This document shows positions 1 through 12,769 of a stretch of 64,000 nucleotides of DNA, piece by piece. The notes beneath the pieces are model-generated. The model was not told the DNA's origin. It ran no database searches and saw nothing but the letters and a program-made list of their open reading frames with translations. A program made the position numbers and the translations under genes. Where the stretch lies: NCBI RefSeq assembly GCF_000247695.1, contig NW_004624732.1:43834194-43898193 (forward strand). Reading direction: 5' to 3'. The first letter of the stretch is position 1, and every line of letters starts with the position of its first letter. This stretch comes from Heterocephalus glaber. Its lineage: Eukaryota; Chordata; Mammalia; Rodentia; Bathyergidae.

Positions 1-106
1 ATGAGAACCAAGATACATCATGTACAGGTACAAGCACCCAATGATAAATGTAAATGTATTGTTTACCTAAAATGTACCAATAAAAGAATTTAAGGAAAAA
101 AAATAG
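1..106 (+). mobile_element. L1 3' end fragment
   Basis: The segment has the same layout as the clear L1 tail near 33200: ATCATGTACAGGTACAAGC, then ATGTACCAATAAAAG and an A-rich end. It is a short decayed 3' UTR fragment whose 5' part lies outside the window or is lost. Confidence 0.5.
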
Positions 107-109
107 TCT

Positions 110-292
110 GGATATTTGAAATTCTTCTACTTCTGCAGAAACTTTCCTTTATGACAGTGATATGTTCTAGAGTAAGGACACTGTAATTTGCAATAGCATC
201 TAGCTCAGCAGGCTGCATAATTCCTTCCTTTTTTCCCCATATCACATTCCCTTCAGCATCACAGATTTCCAGGTGAAATTTGCTTTCCTGAA
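110..292 (-). other. Unexplained open segment on the minus strand
   Basis: Reading leftward from 292, about 60 codons are open and include the peptide CDAEGNVIWGKKEG and then ITVIKESF. The segment begins just after an acceptor-like ACACATTTCAG. It has no clear donor. When spliced to the GTDC1 exon at 5833-6006 in the required phase it runs into a stop within about 15 codons, so it is not the next GTDC1 exon. An open run of this length is not rare by chance. I do not recognise the product. Confidence 0.2.
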
Positions 293-374
293 ATGTGTAG
301 AAAAATTTCCTTAATTTTCCATCTTATTTATTTATTTTAATACAGGATACTTCTCCTTTTTGTTTTTTTTGCAG

Positions 375-591
375 GGGTACCAGGGATTTCTCTTTTGAAA
401 TAATTCCAGTATTGAATCTCATCTCACCAACTACAAGATATTTATCTTCTAGTCATAATATTGTAGAAATTGCTTTGTTGTCTACCAATCATCTGTCAGG
501 CCTGAAAGTGTTTGATGCCAAAGGAGCCACTGTCTACAACTCAGCAGCAAAGGGAGATTTGGCCAATGGCAAGGCTGTAATTCAGGGTATC
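375..591 (+). other. Exon-like open segment on the plus strand, antisense to GTDC1
   Basis: A strong acceptor-like tract (CTCCTTTTTGTTTTTTTTGCAG) precedes about 70 open codons that read like real protein, for example VEIALLSTNHLSG and VFDAKGATVYNSAAKGDL. A possible donor (CAGG/GTATCT) follows near 591. The frame stays open to about 690. I do not recognise the family. It could be an exon of an unannotated gene, a copied exon, a pseudogene fragment or a chance ORF. No partner exon was found nearby. Confidence 0.3.
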
Positions 592-699
592 TTAAAAGAC
601 AGCTTTGTGAAATGTTCTCTGGTTACCTGTAGCTTAAGAATATTACAACTGCATAGGAAAGGATTCAAGATGTTTATTATCTTCGTAAGGTGAAAATAG

Positions 700-1000
700 T
701 CCATGCACATCTTACCAGTAAGGCGTAGCATTTACTTCCATTCTCTGTAACTTATAATTTCTACCAAAAGTAGATTATGCATTTCTCTACATTCTTAAAA
801 TGAAATTTACTGGTTACTATTTAATCGCTCTTAATAAATCACAGTCATGTTTTTGATGTACAAGCTGTACAGTCATGGAGAAATGTCTGCAGGGCTTATT
901 TTATGTGCAGAGTTGCCTGCCCTGCCATAGAATGGCTCCAGGCTGCTATGTGTTTTCAGTTCCTGTATATATTTTTTTAAATAATGTATCTCTCTCCTCC
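700..1000. other. Intron sequence with nothing recognised
   Basis: AT-rich, with no repeat, gene or RNA that I can identify. Confidence 0.5.
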
Positions 1001-1002
1001 CT

Positions 1003-1140
1003 GTTGTCAAGCTGTCAGTCAGCTGTCACTTTTTAAGGCTGTCAGTGAGCCTGCCTTTATCACACCCCAATTTGATGCTGTTAATCTGCTGTCAGCTGAA
1101 AAAAATCAGATAATCAAGACCTCTGAAATTACATTAACAA
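1003..1140. promoter_or_regulatory. Candidate regulatory element: CTGTCA cluster
   Basis: CTGTCA (TGACAG on the other strand) occurs at 1012, 1023, 1039 and 1089, with TTGTCA at 1003. The segment also has several AT-rich homeodomain-like cores (TTAATC, GATAATC, AATTACATTAA). TGACAG is the established core for TALE homeodomain proteins (MEIS, PREP, TGIF). It lies in a GTDC1 intron, and GTDC1 neighbours the regulator gene ZEB2 in mammals. Enhancer function is inference only. Confidence 0.3.
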
Positions 1141-1292
1141 TGTAAGTTGGTGGGCTGAGCAGTGGATGGAGTTTTTGAGATATGAGTTCTAGTTCTTCTT
1201 CTGCTTATATTTAGCTGTATGATTGTGGAAAGACACATAACGTCTCTGTGCTACCTTGGTGTCTTCATCCATAAAATAAGGAGGGTGTTTGT
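1141..1292 (+). repeat. MIR-type SINE fragment
   Basis: The order TAGCTGTATGATTGTGG, then CTCTGTGCTACCTTGGTGTC and CATCCATAAAATAAGG follows the MIR core (the TGTGACCTTGGGCAAG to TCTGTAAAATGGGG pattern) with strong divergence. It is an ancient mammalian SINE remnant. Confidence 0.55.
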
Positions 1293-1309
1293 GTGTTAAC
1301 AGGATTGAG

Positions 1310-1446
1310 GGGAGACACAGACAGAGACAAAGACAGAGACAGACAGAAAGAGAGAGACAGAAACAGAGAAAGACACAGAGAGCGATAGAGACACAGAGAT
1401 AGAGACAGAGAGAGACAGAGACAAAGAAAAAAGAGACACTGAGAGA
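1310..1446. repeat. Imperfect GACAGA-rich simple repeat
   Basis: About 135 bp of purine-dominated GACAGA/GAGACAGA units with single-base interruptions. Confidence 0.85.
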
Positions 1447-1449
1447 TAC

Positions 1450-3030
1450 GTCATGTAGATCTGAATCCTAAATTTCTCTAAGTATCAGAAAAAACTTAAG
1501 ACTCTTAAATGAGTTAACAAAATTCAGCGAAGAGTACCACTGACACTTTAAGTATTGAATTCAAGGTTACTTTTTCAGTAATCATCTTACCTAACCTCAG
1601 TGTTCTGCATTCACTCCTGATCATCTTAAAACTCTCTCCCCTTTCTTCCACAGGACAACTTTCTCATTGTTGACCTACTGACTCTTAGCTTTTCTTCTCA
1701 TTTCAATCATGGACTTTTCCTCCATCAACTCCTCAAGGGTCATTGGCGACTGTTAAAAAGTTAGGGTGATGACGAGGAACCAGAAAAGGAGCCTGACAAG
1801 CAGCAGCTTGTATGACAATCAGAAGATTGTTTATCTTTGAAGCTATCTAAAGAAGATGTGATAGTGTATGAAATGCCGCTAATATGTTAGAGAAAATGAG
1901 TACTGAGAAGTGATCACAGGATTTGAAGCATAGAACTCACCAGTGATCTTAACAAAAACAGTCTTAATGAAAAGATGTGAAGAAAGAACAGAAGGAATAA
2001 AGTTGGAAGCAGTAAATATTGATAATTCTGTTGAGAAGCTATACTACTAAGAAAAACCTAGAAATGAAGCAGTAGCAGAAGGGAGAAGGAGATTCAAGTA
2101 AATCAAGTGGAATCAAGTAAATGTAAAAAATAATGATTTTGTGTGTGTGTGCTAAAAGGAATGATTCAAAAGAAAGGAAAATAGGAATGATTCCAAAAAG
2201 AGGAAAACAAATGATGCAGACATAATGGAAAGAATCACTAGAACAAGAGTCCTTGAGTATGCAAAAAGAAGTTCTGGCAAAGACGTGGATATAAGGCCTT
2301 CCTCAGATAGAAGCAAGGTCAATTCATCCATAGCAACAGAAGTAAATATAGTGGTGTCAATGTATAAAAATTCCCTTCTGATTGTTCCTATTTTCTCAAG
2401 CTCAGCTGATGATGATCACAAATAACTTGGTATTTGAGGTTTTTGTTTAAAAAAGGAAGGCAGGATTTACTATCTAAAGAGGGGAAATATGTATGCTATG
2501 CTTGACAGATAATACAAAGGCCCTGTCTGAATTTAGGAGTAGGAATTTAGAACATACTATCAAGTATAAGTATGGTTGGATGTTTTTTCTCTAGTCATTT
2601 TTAATCTTGTAAGTGAATACAGAAAGTAAATAAAGAAATAGATTTAATCAGTTTGGGGATTTTGCCAGTCCAACACAAAGTAAATGACAAAAAAGATTTG
2701 AGATTCTAAGACATAAAACATAAATATAATGATGGAATACAGAAGTTAAGTTGCATAAAGAAAGAGAATAGGAAGAATAAATGTAAGAAGTTGACTCAAT
2801 TAATGGAGGAGGTCAAAGGATTGTTTGAATAGGAATGATAAAGAAACTAAATAAAACAACCTCTCTATATTACACTGACTTTTTGGCAGAGTAGTTTTTT
2901 ATTTTCATGAGTCACTTTCAGGAAGATGGGAGGTGGAGTGCGGACAATTCTTATATTCAGGTAGCAGTAATGCGCTTGGTTATAAATTAATGAGGGTTGG
3001 GGAGTTAATAATATTGTATTGGGTTCTATT
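1450..3030. other. Purine-rich intron sequence, unclassified
   Basis: A long A/G-rich plus strand with no intact ORF of interest. It may contain decayed interspersed-repeat internal sequence, but I cannot name a family. A short open frame at 2225-2425 has no family features. Confidence 0.3.
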
Positions 3031-3039
3031 ATATCCAGC

Positions 3040-3195
3040 CATTATCCCTAGCCATCTGGCATGCATTAGTTTATTTAATTACTTCATCATCCCTATGAGG
3101 TGACAAGGTAAATATAATCAAAACCATTAAAGAATTTAGGTCCAGGGTCATTCCACTGGCACAAGTCACAGAGCTAATAAGTGGAAGCTAAGTAT
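3040..3195 (+). repeat. MIR-type fragment
   Basis: TTATTTAATTACTTCATCAT, then CCCTATGAGGTGACAAGG and GTCACAGAGCTAATAAGTGG follow the MIR order of a codon-less 'ATCCTCA... ATGAGGTAGG... GTCACACAGCTAGTAAGTGG' segment. Ancient and diverged. Confidence 0.5.
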
Positions 3196-3199
3196 ATGT

Positions 3200-4500
3200 A
3201 TGTGCAACCACAGCATTTAAGAGCTTTCCCATCCCTAAACGTTTAAGACAGAAAAGGAAATATTTTCAAGATAATAATTTCTCTTGCTACTATTTTTCTA
3301 ATATTCGGAAGTAAGGTAGGGATGGTGAAGAGAGCAATAGGTAATATACATGCCACTAGTCCAACATTACTGAATGTCTATGTGATAGTCATGCTCTTTT
3401 ACCAGACAGTAATTTTATAAATCCTCATTAATTTTCCTAGAAATATGGCTTTTTCCTCTTCTTTGGTTAATACTTAGTATATTATATATAGCATACTATA
3501 CTAATGATATGATAACTATATCTTAACTATATCTTATTTTGTTTTTATTTAAACTCATTTTTGCCATGAGCAAAATTATATATGCAGAGTGAAAGATACA
3601 AGCATTCAACAAAAGGTTTTTTTAATCACTTTGGCTACTTTGCCTTTGGAATTACTAAATATTTTCAACACCTCAACAAAACAATATGCTTTTTAAAATG
3701 CAGACATTAGAATTATTGTCATTCATGCAAATAATCACTTACTTACACTATATGGGTTCAGGTTGTAAAGCAAATTGCCATTAGAAAATAACTCAAATAA
3801 CACTTTGGGCTAAGACTGTGCTTATGAATGCTTTCTTGGCCACTATATTTCTTAACCTTCTTCTATTTAGGTAGATTCTTTTATGCTAATATGGTCCAAA
3901 TTAATAAACTATTCAATTGCCATAGGTGTATTAAACATAAGATGTTAAAGAAGAATATCAGATGCAAATAAATTTAGGATATTTCATTTATTTGGAAATT
4001 GCAAGCAATAATAATTAAGGTGAATTATAAACACTTAAGGATATGCATTTTCTCATAGAGTATGTGAAAAATTTATGAACTTACTTCAAAAAATAAGGCT
4101 GATCTTTTAAAAACTCAGATATATGACTGTGTTAAAGCTCATGATAAATCTAAAGTATAAAAACTGTAGTTTTCAGAAATTAAAAATCTCTCATCACACC
4201 TACAATAACTTATGTCTACAAAAAAGTTCTCCATTCATGTATTCAATCAAGTATAGATCAAAAACACTTGAGAAGGAAAAAATGTATCTGTACTTAACAT
4301 GCACAATTTTTTTCTTGTTATTATTGCCTAATTAATACTATATAACAACTAAATTGGATAGCCTTTACATTGCATTGGATCCTACAACTAATCTAGAAAT
4401 GACTTAAAGCATGCAAGAGGATATACTTAGGTCACACAAATAAAGACTTGGGCATATGCGGATTTTGGTATCCCTGGAGAGTCCTGGAGCCATTCTTCCT
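3200..4500. other. AT-rich intron, nothing recognised
   Basis: Many short A/T runs; no gene, RNA or clear repeat identified. Confidence 0.4.
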
Positions 4501-4526
4501 CCACAGGTATGAAAAGAAGACATGAC

Positions 4527-4539
4527 CACACACACACGA

Positions 4540-4580
<41 letters not shown>
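4527..4580. repeat. (CA)n microsatellite with interruption
   Basis: A (CA)n run interrupted once by CGACC near 4538-4542, then an uninterrupted run to 4580. The Val-Cys-rich minus-strand ORF over it is a by-product of the repeat. Confidence 0.95.
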
Positions 4581-4583
<3 letters not shown>

Positions 4584-4599
4584 GAACATTGTGATACTA

Positions 4600-6050
<1,451 letters not shown>

Positions 6051-6840
6051 TCAAAGTTATTTTTATCATATAAAGTCTGTATTAATCAGAGTTTACACTG
6101 CACCTTAGGCTTAAAAAGAACATTCTATTTCCCCTCAGTATCTATCAAAATGTCTCTAATAGGAAAGTTAGTTTCATTAGTACTCTATCATAGAATCTGT
6201 GTTGGTGCCACCAAGGAGGAAAGGCAATAGTATTGAAAGACTTAGTCCGATCACATGAGACGACAGACGAAACCATATGTCCCCTTAATGCCAGGAACTT
6301 TCCACATCAACAATAATATTAAGTACACCAAGAATTCTTTTGGTAACTAACCACATTAAGTTTCTCTAACAGTGATGCACTTCATTTTACACTACACTAC
6401 TGAGAACAGGATGCTCATAATACTTCTAATTAGCTAATTCATATGAAGCTATTTTCATACTAGACCATAATATATACAACACTATTTGATTAAGATCTAT
6501 TTCCTGCTTTAGCTTTTGCTTTAAAAAGCTTGTGTTACATTTTTTAAAATTCTGAGACTATACAGGAAGGATGGTATACCTACAAATAACTTATTTCACT
6601 ACTACATTCAGGATAATCAGAAAAGTAGAAAAAATTAGTGGAAGTGGATCCAGAAATCCATACCATTCGATCCTGTTCATTACATAAAAGAATGAATCAT
6701 AAAAGACCGTAATACAATAGATCTTTAGAATTAAACAAAGCAAATGTGATATTGCCTACTGCTTTTCACAAAAAGACTGTGTTCCTCTCTTTAATGTTTT
6801 TAAAATAAAATAAATTGTTACATGAGAATACGAAAGCAGA

Positions 6841-7001
6841 GCCAGGCATGGTGGTGAATGCATGTAATCCCAGCATTCTAAGAGACTGAGGAAGGAGGAT
6901 CACAAGTTAGAGAAGCACTGTCTCAGACTAAGAAAATAAAAAGAATGGGGATGTACCTCAGTGTGAAGGTATTGGGTTCCATCCTTAGTACCAAAAAAAA
7001 A
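6841..7001 (+). mobile_element. B1-dID composite SINE
   Basis: A B1 (7SL-derived) left part, GCCAGGCATGGTGGTG followed by GTAATCCCAGCATTC, is joined to an ID-like right part with GGGGATGTACCTCAG and GGGTTCCATCC and ends in poly-A near 7001. B1-dID composites are known from several non-muroid rodent families. Confidence 0.8.
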
Positions 7002-7344
7002 GGAAAATTTTTTTGTGACATAAATTTGTCAGCGGTTTTCAGATTGTCTATAAAATTTTCTTGGACACTAAGGAACAAAAACAGTAACTGAGAGGAACTG
7101 AGTAAAACCTGAATATGTAGTGCTTTCTCTTTATGAATCAAAAACTGATTTAATAAATCACTATTCTGATTTCTGAAAATGCCTTGTTTTATTTAACCAA
7201 TGATTCAATGTCCTTGTATCTTAGTGAAATGCATACAAATACTTCCACAAGCAGGTAACATAAGATTAAATATACAAAACAGTTGGTTTTATTCCATCCT
7301 AAAAAATATATAATAGATAAATAACATTGAAAAGAAGACATACA

Positions 7345-7493
7345 AGGGAGGCTGAGGTAGGGGAATGGCAAGTTTGAGCCCATCTCAAAAAAAGGAAGAC
7401 CCTATCTCAAAACAATTGTTTGTAAATTTAAAAAATAAAAAGGGCTGGAGATGTAGTAGGGCAAAAGCCCTGGGTTCAATCTCCAATCTCACA
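7345..7493 (+). mobile_element. B1-dID composite SINE, 5'-truncated
   Basis: It starts inside the B1 part at GGGAGGCTGAGGTAGG. The CTATCTCAAAAC end of B1 is followed by the ID-like GGGCTGGAGATGTAG and CCTGGGTTCAATCTCC. A purine-rich simple sequence follows as the tail. Confidence 0.75.
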
Positions 7494-7586
7494 AAGAAAG
7501 AAAAGAAAATGAGAAAAGAAGAGAGGGGAGGGGAAGGGAGGGAAAGGGAGAAGGAGGAAGAGGAAGAGGAAAAAGGAGAAAAGATG
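7494..7586 (+). repeat. Polypurine tract with G-run cluster
   Basis: About 90 nt with almost only A and G on the plus strand. G-runs between 7525 and 7548 (GGGG, GGGG, GGG, GGG, GGG with 1-3 nt loops) meet the simple G-quadruplex pattern. It probably grew from the tail of the preceding SINE. Confidence 0.8.
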
Positions 7587-9820
7587 TAATTCTATAGGAC
7601 TGCAAAACAATAAAATCAATATAGCTTATGGACTAGATTAGAACTATCATACCAAATCCTCAGATTAGTTTACATCATATTTACTAAGCTAAATTTACAT
7701 TTATTTATATTTTTACTGAGATAGATTTACTATTATTAATACACAGTAAAATGAAAAACCAATGAAAGAAATGTTGACTTGCCACCCCCATGCCTCCTTT
7801 CCAAAGTTACTTTTGCATGCAAGTATTTTTCTTTTAGTTGCTACCTGGTGCAAACCTAGGAGATGAGGATGATTACAACATGGACAATACAAAGGAATGT
7901 CACAGAAGTGCTGACACAACACTAAGCAATACAGAAGCCAGTATAACAATATACCAAAAGTTGAAGAATGTTTTACAGCTAGTCTGTTTTCACCATATGT
8001 CACATATTGTAATAGCGGCCCAAAGATCATAATATATAGTTATGACATGTGCTCGTAAGTCAGAGGGTTAGTGAAACCTCCGTTTAAGGTGAGCGCTTAT
8101 GTCAGTCATCTTTAACGTCCTTAACTGCCACACAGACAAGAAAGAAATCTGACAGTGCCGACAAAAGCAGAAGTCAGCAAGAAAACTAAAGAAACATTTG
8201 AGGAAGCAGGAATCATACTTTTCAAAGAGAATCAGAACAGGACTGCTTTTTCTGACACTCTGATTTTTCTTCTGGACAACTGTGAACCATTTTTTCCCCA
8301 TTAATAAACCGAAGGGTGATGAAGGCCACGTCTTTCCCTCCAAGCATGTCTATCGGTTTACCCTCTTGAGACGGAAAACACAAAAATCATGTGCAAGCTT
8401 TTATAGTCTATTTCTCCATGAATAAAAACAATTTTTTTATAAAAGGCAGGGGGGTAGTGAGCAATTTTTTTTAGATATCTGCCCTCAAAAGGCATGCAAC
8501 CCAACTACTTATACTCTTCAAAATCTGATCTATCACACATTAAAAGATTCAAAACAGTTTACAGAAATATTCTTTTTGGTACATTTCAGCCTGATACGAG
8601 GTGTAATTTCCATTAACTTTAAAACCACACAAAAAAGGAAAAATAGACTTTAATTTTTTTCCCAGTGATTTCTCCAGGGTAATAAACACACACTATCTAA
8701 AGAAAAAACTGGTGCTAATTCAAGAAATCATAAAAACATTGCAAATGTTTCCATATTGATAAAGCATAAAATGATTTTATTTTTTAAAACACATTTTCTT
8801 TCTCTGTTTCAATATGAAATATTTTAATTTTATTATGAAATTTTAAAGCAGTGGCTTTTTATGAGATATTTGACATGAAGCAGTTCTATTCTATTTTTTT
8901 TTTAGTTCTATTCTATTTTGATAGCACTGCTACTTTGCAATTGAAGCAGCTTGTAAAAATGATTGCAGGAAAACATTTACAGAATGCTCAAAAGACAGAA
9001 TTATTATCATATAGCTGTTTTTTTCTATGTCAACTCAACTACAGAACAGACTTGCAAGAGAGGAGGATCTGTTTAAACATATTATCAATCCCAATGACTA
9101 ATAACCGCTAATAAAGGTTAGTAAAATGTATATAATCACTGCCAAACTGATTCCATTTGATTGGAGCACTTATGTGACTAAGATCCAATAGCAAAGCCAT
9201 TTCAGAGTTGTTATTAACTTCTTTCATTAACAAAGTATCAGGAAATAGACTTTGTTGAAGCAACAATAAAGACAGATCCTCACCTTTAAAATGTCATGGT
9301 ATTTTAAGGCTGTATCATTTCAAAGATTTGATGAGGAGAAAAGAACACCAAAAAATTCATTTTCTTTTAAAAACAACAAAAAAGACAGGGTGCTCTATTC
9401 TGTATTAATTTTTATTTCTCTGCAAATTTCTATTTTAATTTGAGCTGAATACAATGAAAGAGGTTGATAACTATAAATTGACTAACTGCCCCTTCTAAAA
9501 GCATGCCTTAAACAATAAATCATGGAATCAAGGGGTGAAGGACCCTGCCAACCTCTTGATTCTATTTTTAATGTTATGAAAAAAGCTAATTAGTCTAATG
9601 TATAATCAGACTGTTTTATATTTTTTTTAAACAAAGAGTATAACTATGATCCTATATAAGCTGCAGAATCACAAGTACTTACTATCATAGAAGGGATGTT
9701 TAAATCTTGGCAGCAACCTTATTGTGTTTATAAGTATACAGTAGGGCTCCAGATTTAAAAGCTAACCACCTCCAAAGAAAAAGATGGGAAAGGACAGAAA
9801 ACAATGCAATCTATACCCAC

Positions 9821-9988
9821 CATGAAAGAATTTGGTTATATCCATATTGAAAATCCCTCTCCTGACATTTCTTGACAGGATACACCAATTGGTTTTCGTG
9901 AAAGTACAGAATCTTTTTCAATTTCCCAAGGTCAGGCCGAAGGGCAGCCAGTTCGGTCAGGTTAAGCACTGAGCTTGCAAAAAGAATC
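9821..9988 (-). CDS. GTDC1: GTDC1 internal coding exon (DUF3524 domain, first of two in window)
   Basis: This 168-bp exon encodes 55 whole codons, starting ILFASSVLNL and ending GYNQILS, plus one base before and two after. It contains the YFHENQ motif typical of the N-terminal DUF3524 domain of GTDC1, a GT4-like glycosyltransferase known to mannosylate queuosine at the anticodon of tRNA-Asp. The 3' splice site ends TTTGTTTTCTAG and the 5' splice site is GTGGGT, directly after TCATG. Both flanking introns are phase 2, and the last two bases TG join the first base of the next exon to give Cys. I assign it to roughly residues 61-116 of the protein from memory of the human sequence. The frame is intact and no stop or frameshift is seen. 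The apparent ORF running on past the exon is intron read-through. Confidence 0.93.
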
Positions 9989-12270
9989 CTAGAAAACAAA
10001 GAAATTAGAGTTTACTGTCCTACGTATGTTTGACGGGGTTATCGTTTGCCCTTCCCTCTTCTTTCCTCTTCCCAACCCAAGGAAACCATATCATCTATAG
10101 GGACACATCAATAGTTGAGCTTTAATACCATGTAGCAGCATTCACATTCTAAGTTTTGATCTCATAAAAAGCAACTGCTAAGAACTATAAAAGCCCTGAA
10201 TCTCATTGGTCTTCTCAGCTCAGTTACTAAGAGATTGGGAAAAAAAAAAAAAAAAAAAGAACCTGGATGGATTTTATTGAAAAAAGCAAGAAAAGCACTA
10301 TCTGAAGGACAAACAGAACAAAGATAAGGCTGACTAGGGAATACTTCGCTAGTTTCATTACACTTGCTTTCTTTATGCAACCAACTACTGAAATTCAATA
10401 CAGGAGCAGGAATGGCACATGTGCGTGTTGTGACATAAACCCTTTTGATTTATGCAACAGACTTATCTACCATGATCTTTTTCTCTTGGCATGTTTTCTT
10501 ACCCACCCTCATTTGAAATATCCTATAATACTTGTATTTTAAAAAATCTTTTCTTCTCCATTATTGAACTGCAAAGGCACTAGATATACAATCTATAAAA
10601 CCCTGATATAGAGCACCAATTAAAAATTTCACGAAAGGTTGATTCGTTGTCTTTGGGAAAAAAATAAGCTGAAAGCGTACCTCCCTGTGATAAAAAGCAA
10701 GTGTTTATTTACTCTCTCATTCCATAAACATTTCCTTCAATGACTACTCTGTGATAGAATGAAACCAGGACAAACAGAAAAGATGAACAAGGCACTTCAC
10801 TGGATGAATATTGTCTGTAGTAGAGACATATATGAAGTATTAGAGGATCAAAGAGAAAGGAGTAATAATAGAGAGAGAGAACCTAAAAATGTTTCCCTAA
10901 TCAGCTGTCTACCATACAGGAACACAAAAGAAAGACAAAGTGCAGTCCCTGAACAGCAGAGGACATTTAGATGGCACAATTTTGATAGAACGACACCTTT
11001 ATAACATCATGTAGCATCCTTTGACCCTTCTGGGTTTAATTCTCATTCAAAAAAATGAGGTTCAAGAGGGTTAAGAGTTCTTTCTGAAATCACACTGGTA
11101 GAAAGTTTTAACAAAGCAGAGACTATTGGTCTTCTAAGTGTGAAGTGCTTTACATTATACCACAGATACAAATTGGTTGTGGACCCCTTACACTGCAAAT
11201 GCTCTATTCTGTACTTAATAAATATAAAATATCATCATTGTTATTACCGTGATTACAACTACAATAAATTCTCCCTTGCTGACAAGCCAAATGGCTAACT
11301 TCAGGTGTTTATATGATCTGCAGCACTAGCCTTTCACACAAGAAGAATGATTACATACTAAGTGCATATATCATAAATAGGAACTCAAGTGCCTTCTTCA
11401 TAGGCTACAAGAAGCACATAAGACCAAAAGCCAGTAATCCCTCTTTAAACCACATATTAATTTTATGGTTTATTACTTTAAAGTTTTAAAAAATCTCGAG
11501 AGGCGCCTTTTTTTTTTTTTATACTCAACTAAAGCAAACAGGAAAATTATGGTCAGATAATGCTCTGTTTTGTCCAAAGATAATCCCTGTCACTACCACA
11601 ACCATTAAGTACAGTACTTTCTAGAACTTAAAAGGAAAAATTCTGAAAATATGAAGATATTTGTTTACCTACAAATCTGATCCTCAGCAGAGGAAAAAAT
11701 ACTAACTTTTAAAAAAATACTAATTTTTATAAATATTCCTTAAAAGTGAATGAATGACAATTTGTGCGTCTATTATTGAGTGATTCTCCTTTTCCTTCTA
11801 TTCTCCCTCCCCTCCCCCCACATGCTATAGTACAGCTGTTTTAATGAAGTCCTGAACAAGCTGAATGTTTTTCACACACCAAGAAAAAATATGTGTTAAA
11901 TATAGCCCCTTTATGACGAATTCATTACAAAGAAAAAATGCAATGAGTGTGGCTTATTCATTCCAAGAACTGTAATGAAGAAATCTGGTAGATACCGACT
12001 TGACCAAGTGAGCAAACTTAGTATAGTACACCAATAATAAAAAATCATGTATCCTTAAATGTGACGCACTGAGAAAGATACAAATAATCAATGTAGTATT
12101 TCACCTCAGAATGCCTGATCTGAATTTGCTCATGAGGAAATAATCCAACAAATATTCTTCAAAATAACTATGTTGCAATTTCCAAAAATGTTAATGTCAT
12201 AAAAGAAAAAAATCTAGATTAGAGGAAAGTAGAGAGATCTCAACACAAAATTAAATGTATAATCCTTGAT
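9989..12270. other. AT-rich intron with possible MIR remnants
   Basis: Around 11020-11110 the order CCTTCTGGG, AAAATGAGGTTCAAGAGGG and AATCACACTGGTAG resembles a decayed MIR. The rest shows no gene or named repeat. Confidence 0.35.
10242..10258. repeat. Poly-A run
   Basis: Seventeen or so consecutive A in GTDC1 intron with no SINE body recognised upstream. Confidence 0.8.
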
Positions 12271-12277
12271 TGTTGTA

Positions 12278-12765
12278 AATGTTAACTGACTGTGTCAACT
12301 TGAGTAAGAAATGCCCAACTAAAGTGGATCAGCATAGTTAGCTCTAAGTGTTGCTGAAGGGATTCGTTGAAGAAGACCCACTCTGGGTTTGAGTAACATC
12401 AACCATTAGGGTTTTTTCTTTTCCTAAATGGAATTAAAAGGGAAATGAAGAAGAAAGGCTCACTTCTGTTTCTTTAGAGGAACTGTAGTCTTCACCTTTA
12501 CCTTGGATGTCATCTCTTGGCTTCCAGTGCAGCCTTTTCACCCTCCAGTAGAGACCTTTCCCTTGCGATATGGACTCCCAGGGGACACTGCAGTGAGCTT
12601 TAGCCCTTTGACCAGATCCTTTAGATCTCTAGCCAGGGAGCCCTTCTGCACTTTTCCACACCTGACTCTGTGGGCGGCCACTGTACGCCAATCTTGTAAA
12701 CGCTTACATATTTGTATATCTTGCATTAAATGTTTCTCTAGTAAGCACTGACTGATACAACTGAA
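12278..12765 (+). mobile_element. Solo LTR, ERVL/MLT2-like
   Basis: The segment opens with TGTTAACTGACTGTGTCAAC and ends GCACTGACTGATACAA. These fit the ends of old ERVL-type LTRs (start GTCAACTTGACTG, end CTGACTAATACA), and the internal order (AGAAATGCCCAAC, CTGGGTTTGAGTAACATC) also fits. No internal retroviral genes flank it, so it is a solo LTR. Short ORFs on both strands inside it are not genes. Confidence 0.6.
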
Positions 12766-12769
12766 TACT

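Noticed and set aside
110..292. Next GTDC1 exon after 5833
   Set aside because: Phase-correct joining gives a stop within about 15 codons and the peptide does not match the expected continuation of the protein.
7365..7589. 74-codon Lys/Glu-rich ORF
   Set aside because: Composed of a B1-dID SINE and a polypurine repeat.
12503..12751. ORFs on both strands near 12.6 kb
   Set aside because: Both fall within the ERVL-type LTR; no coding features.
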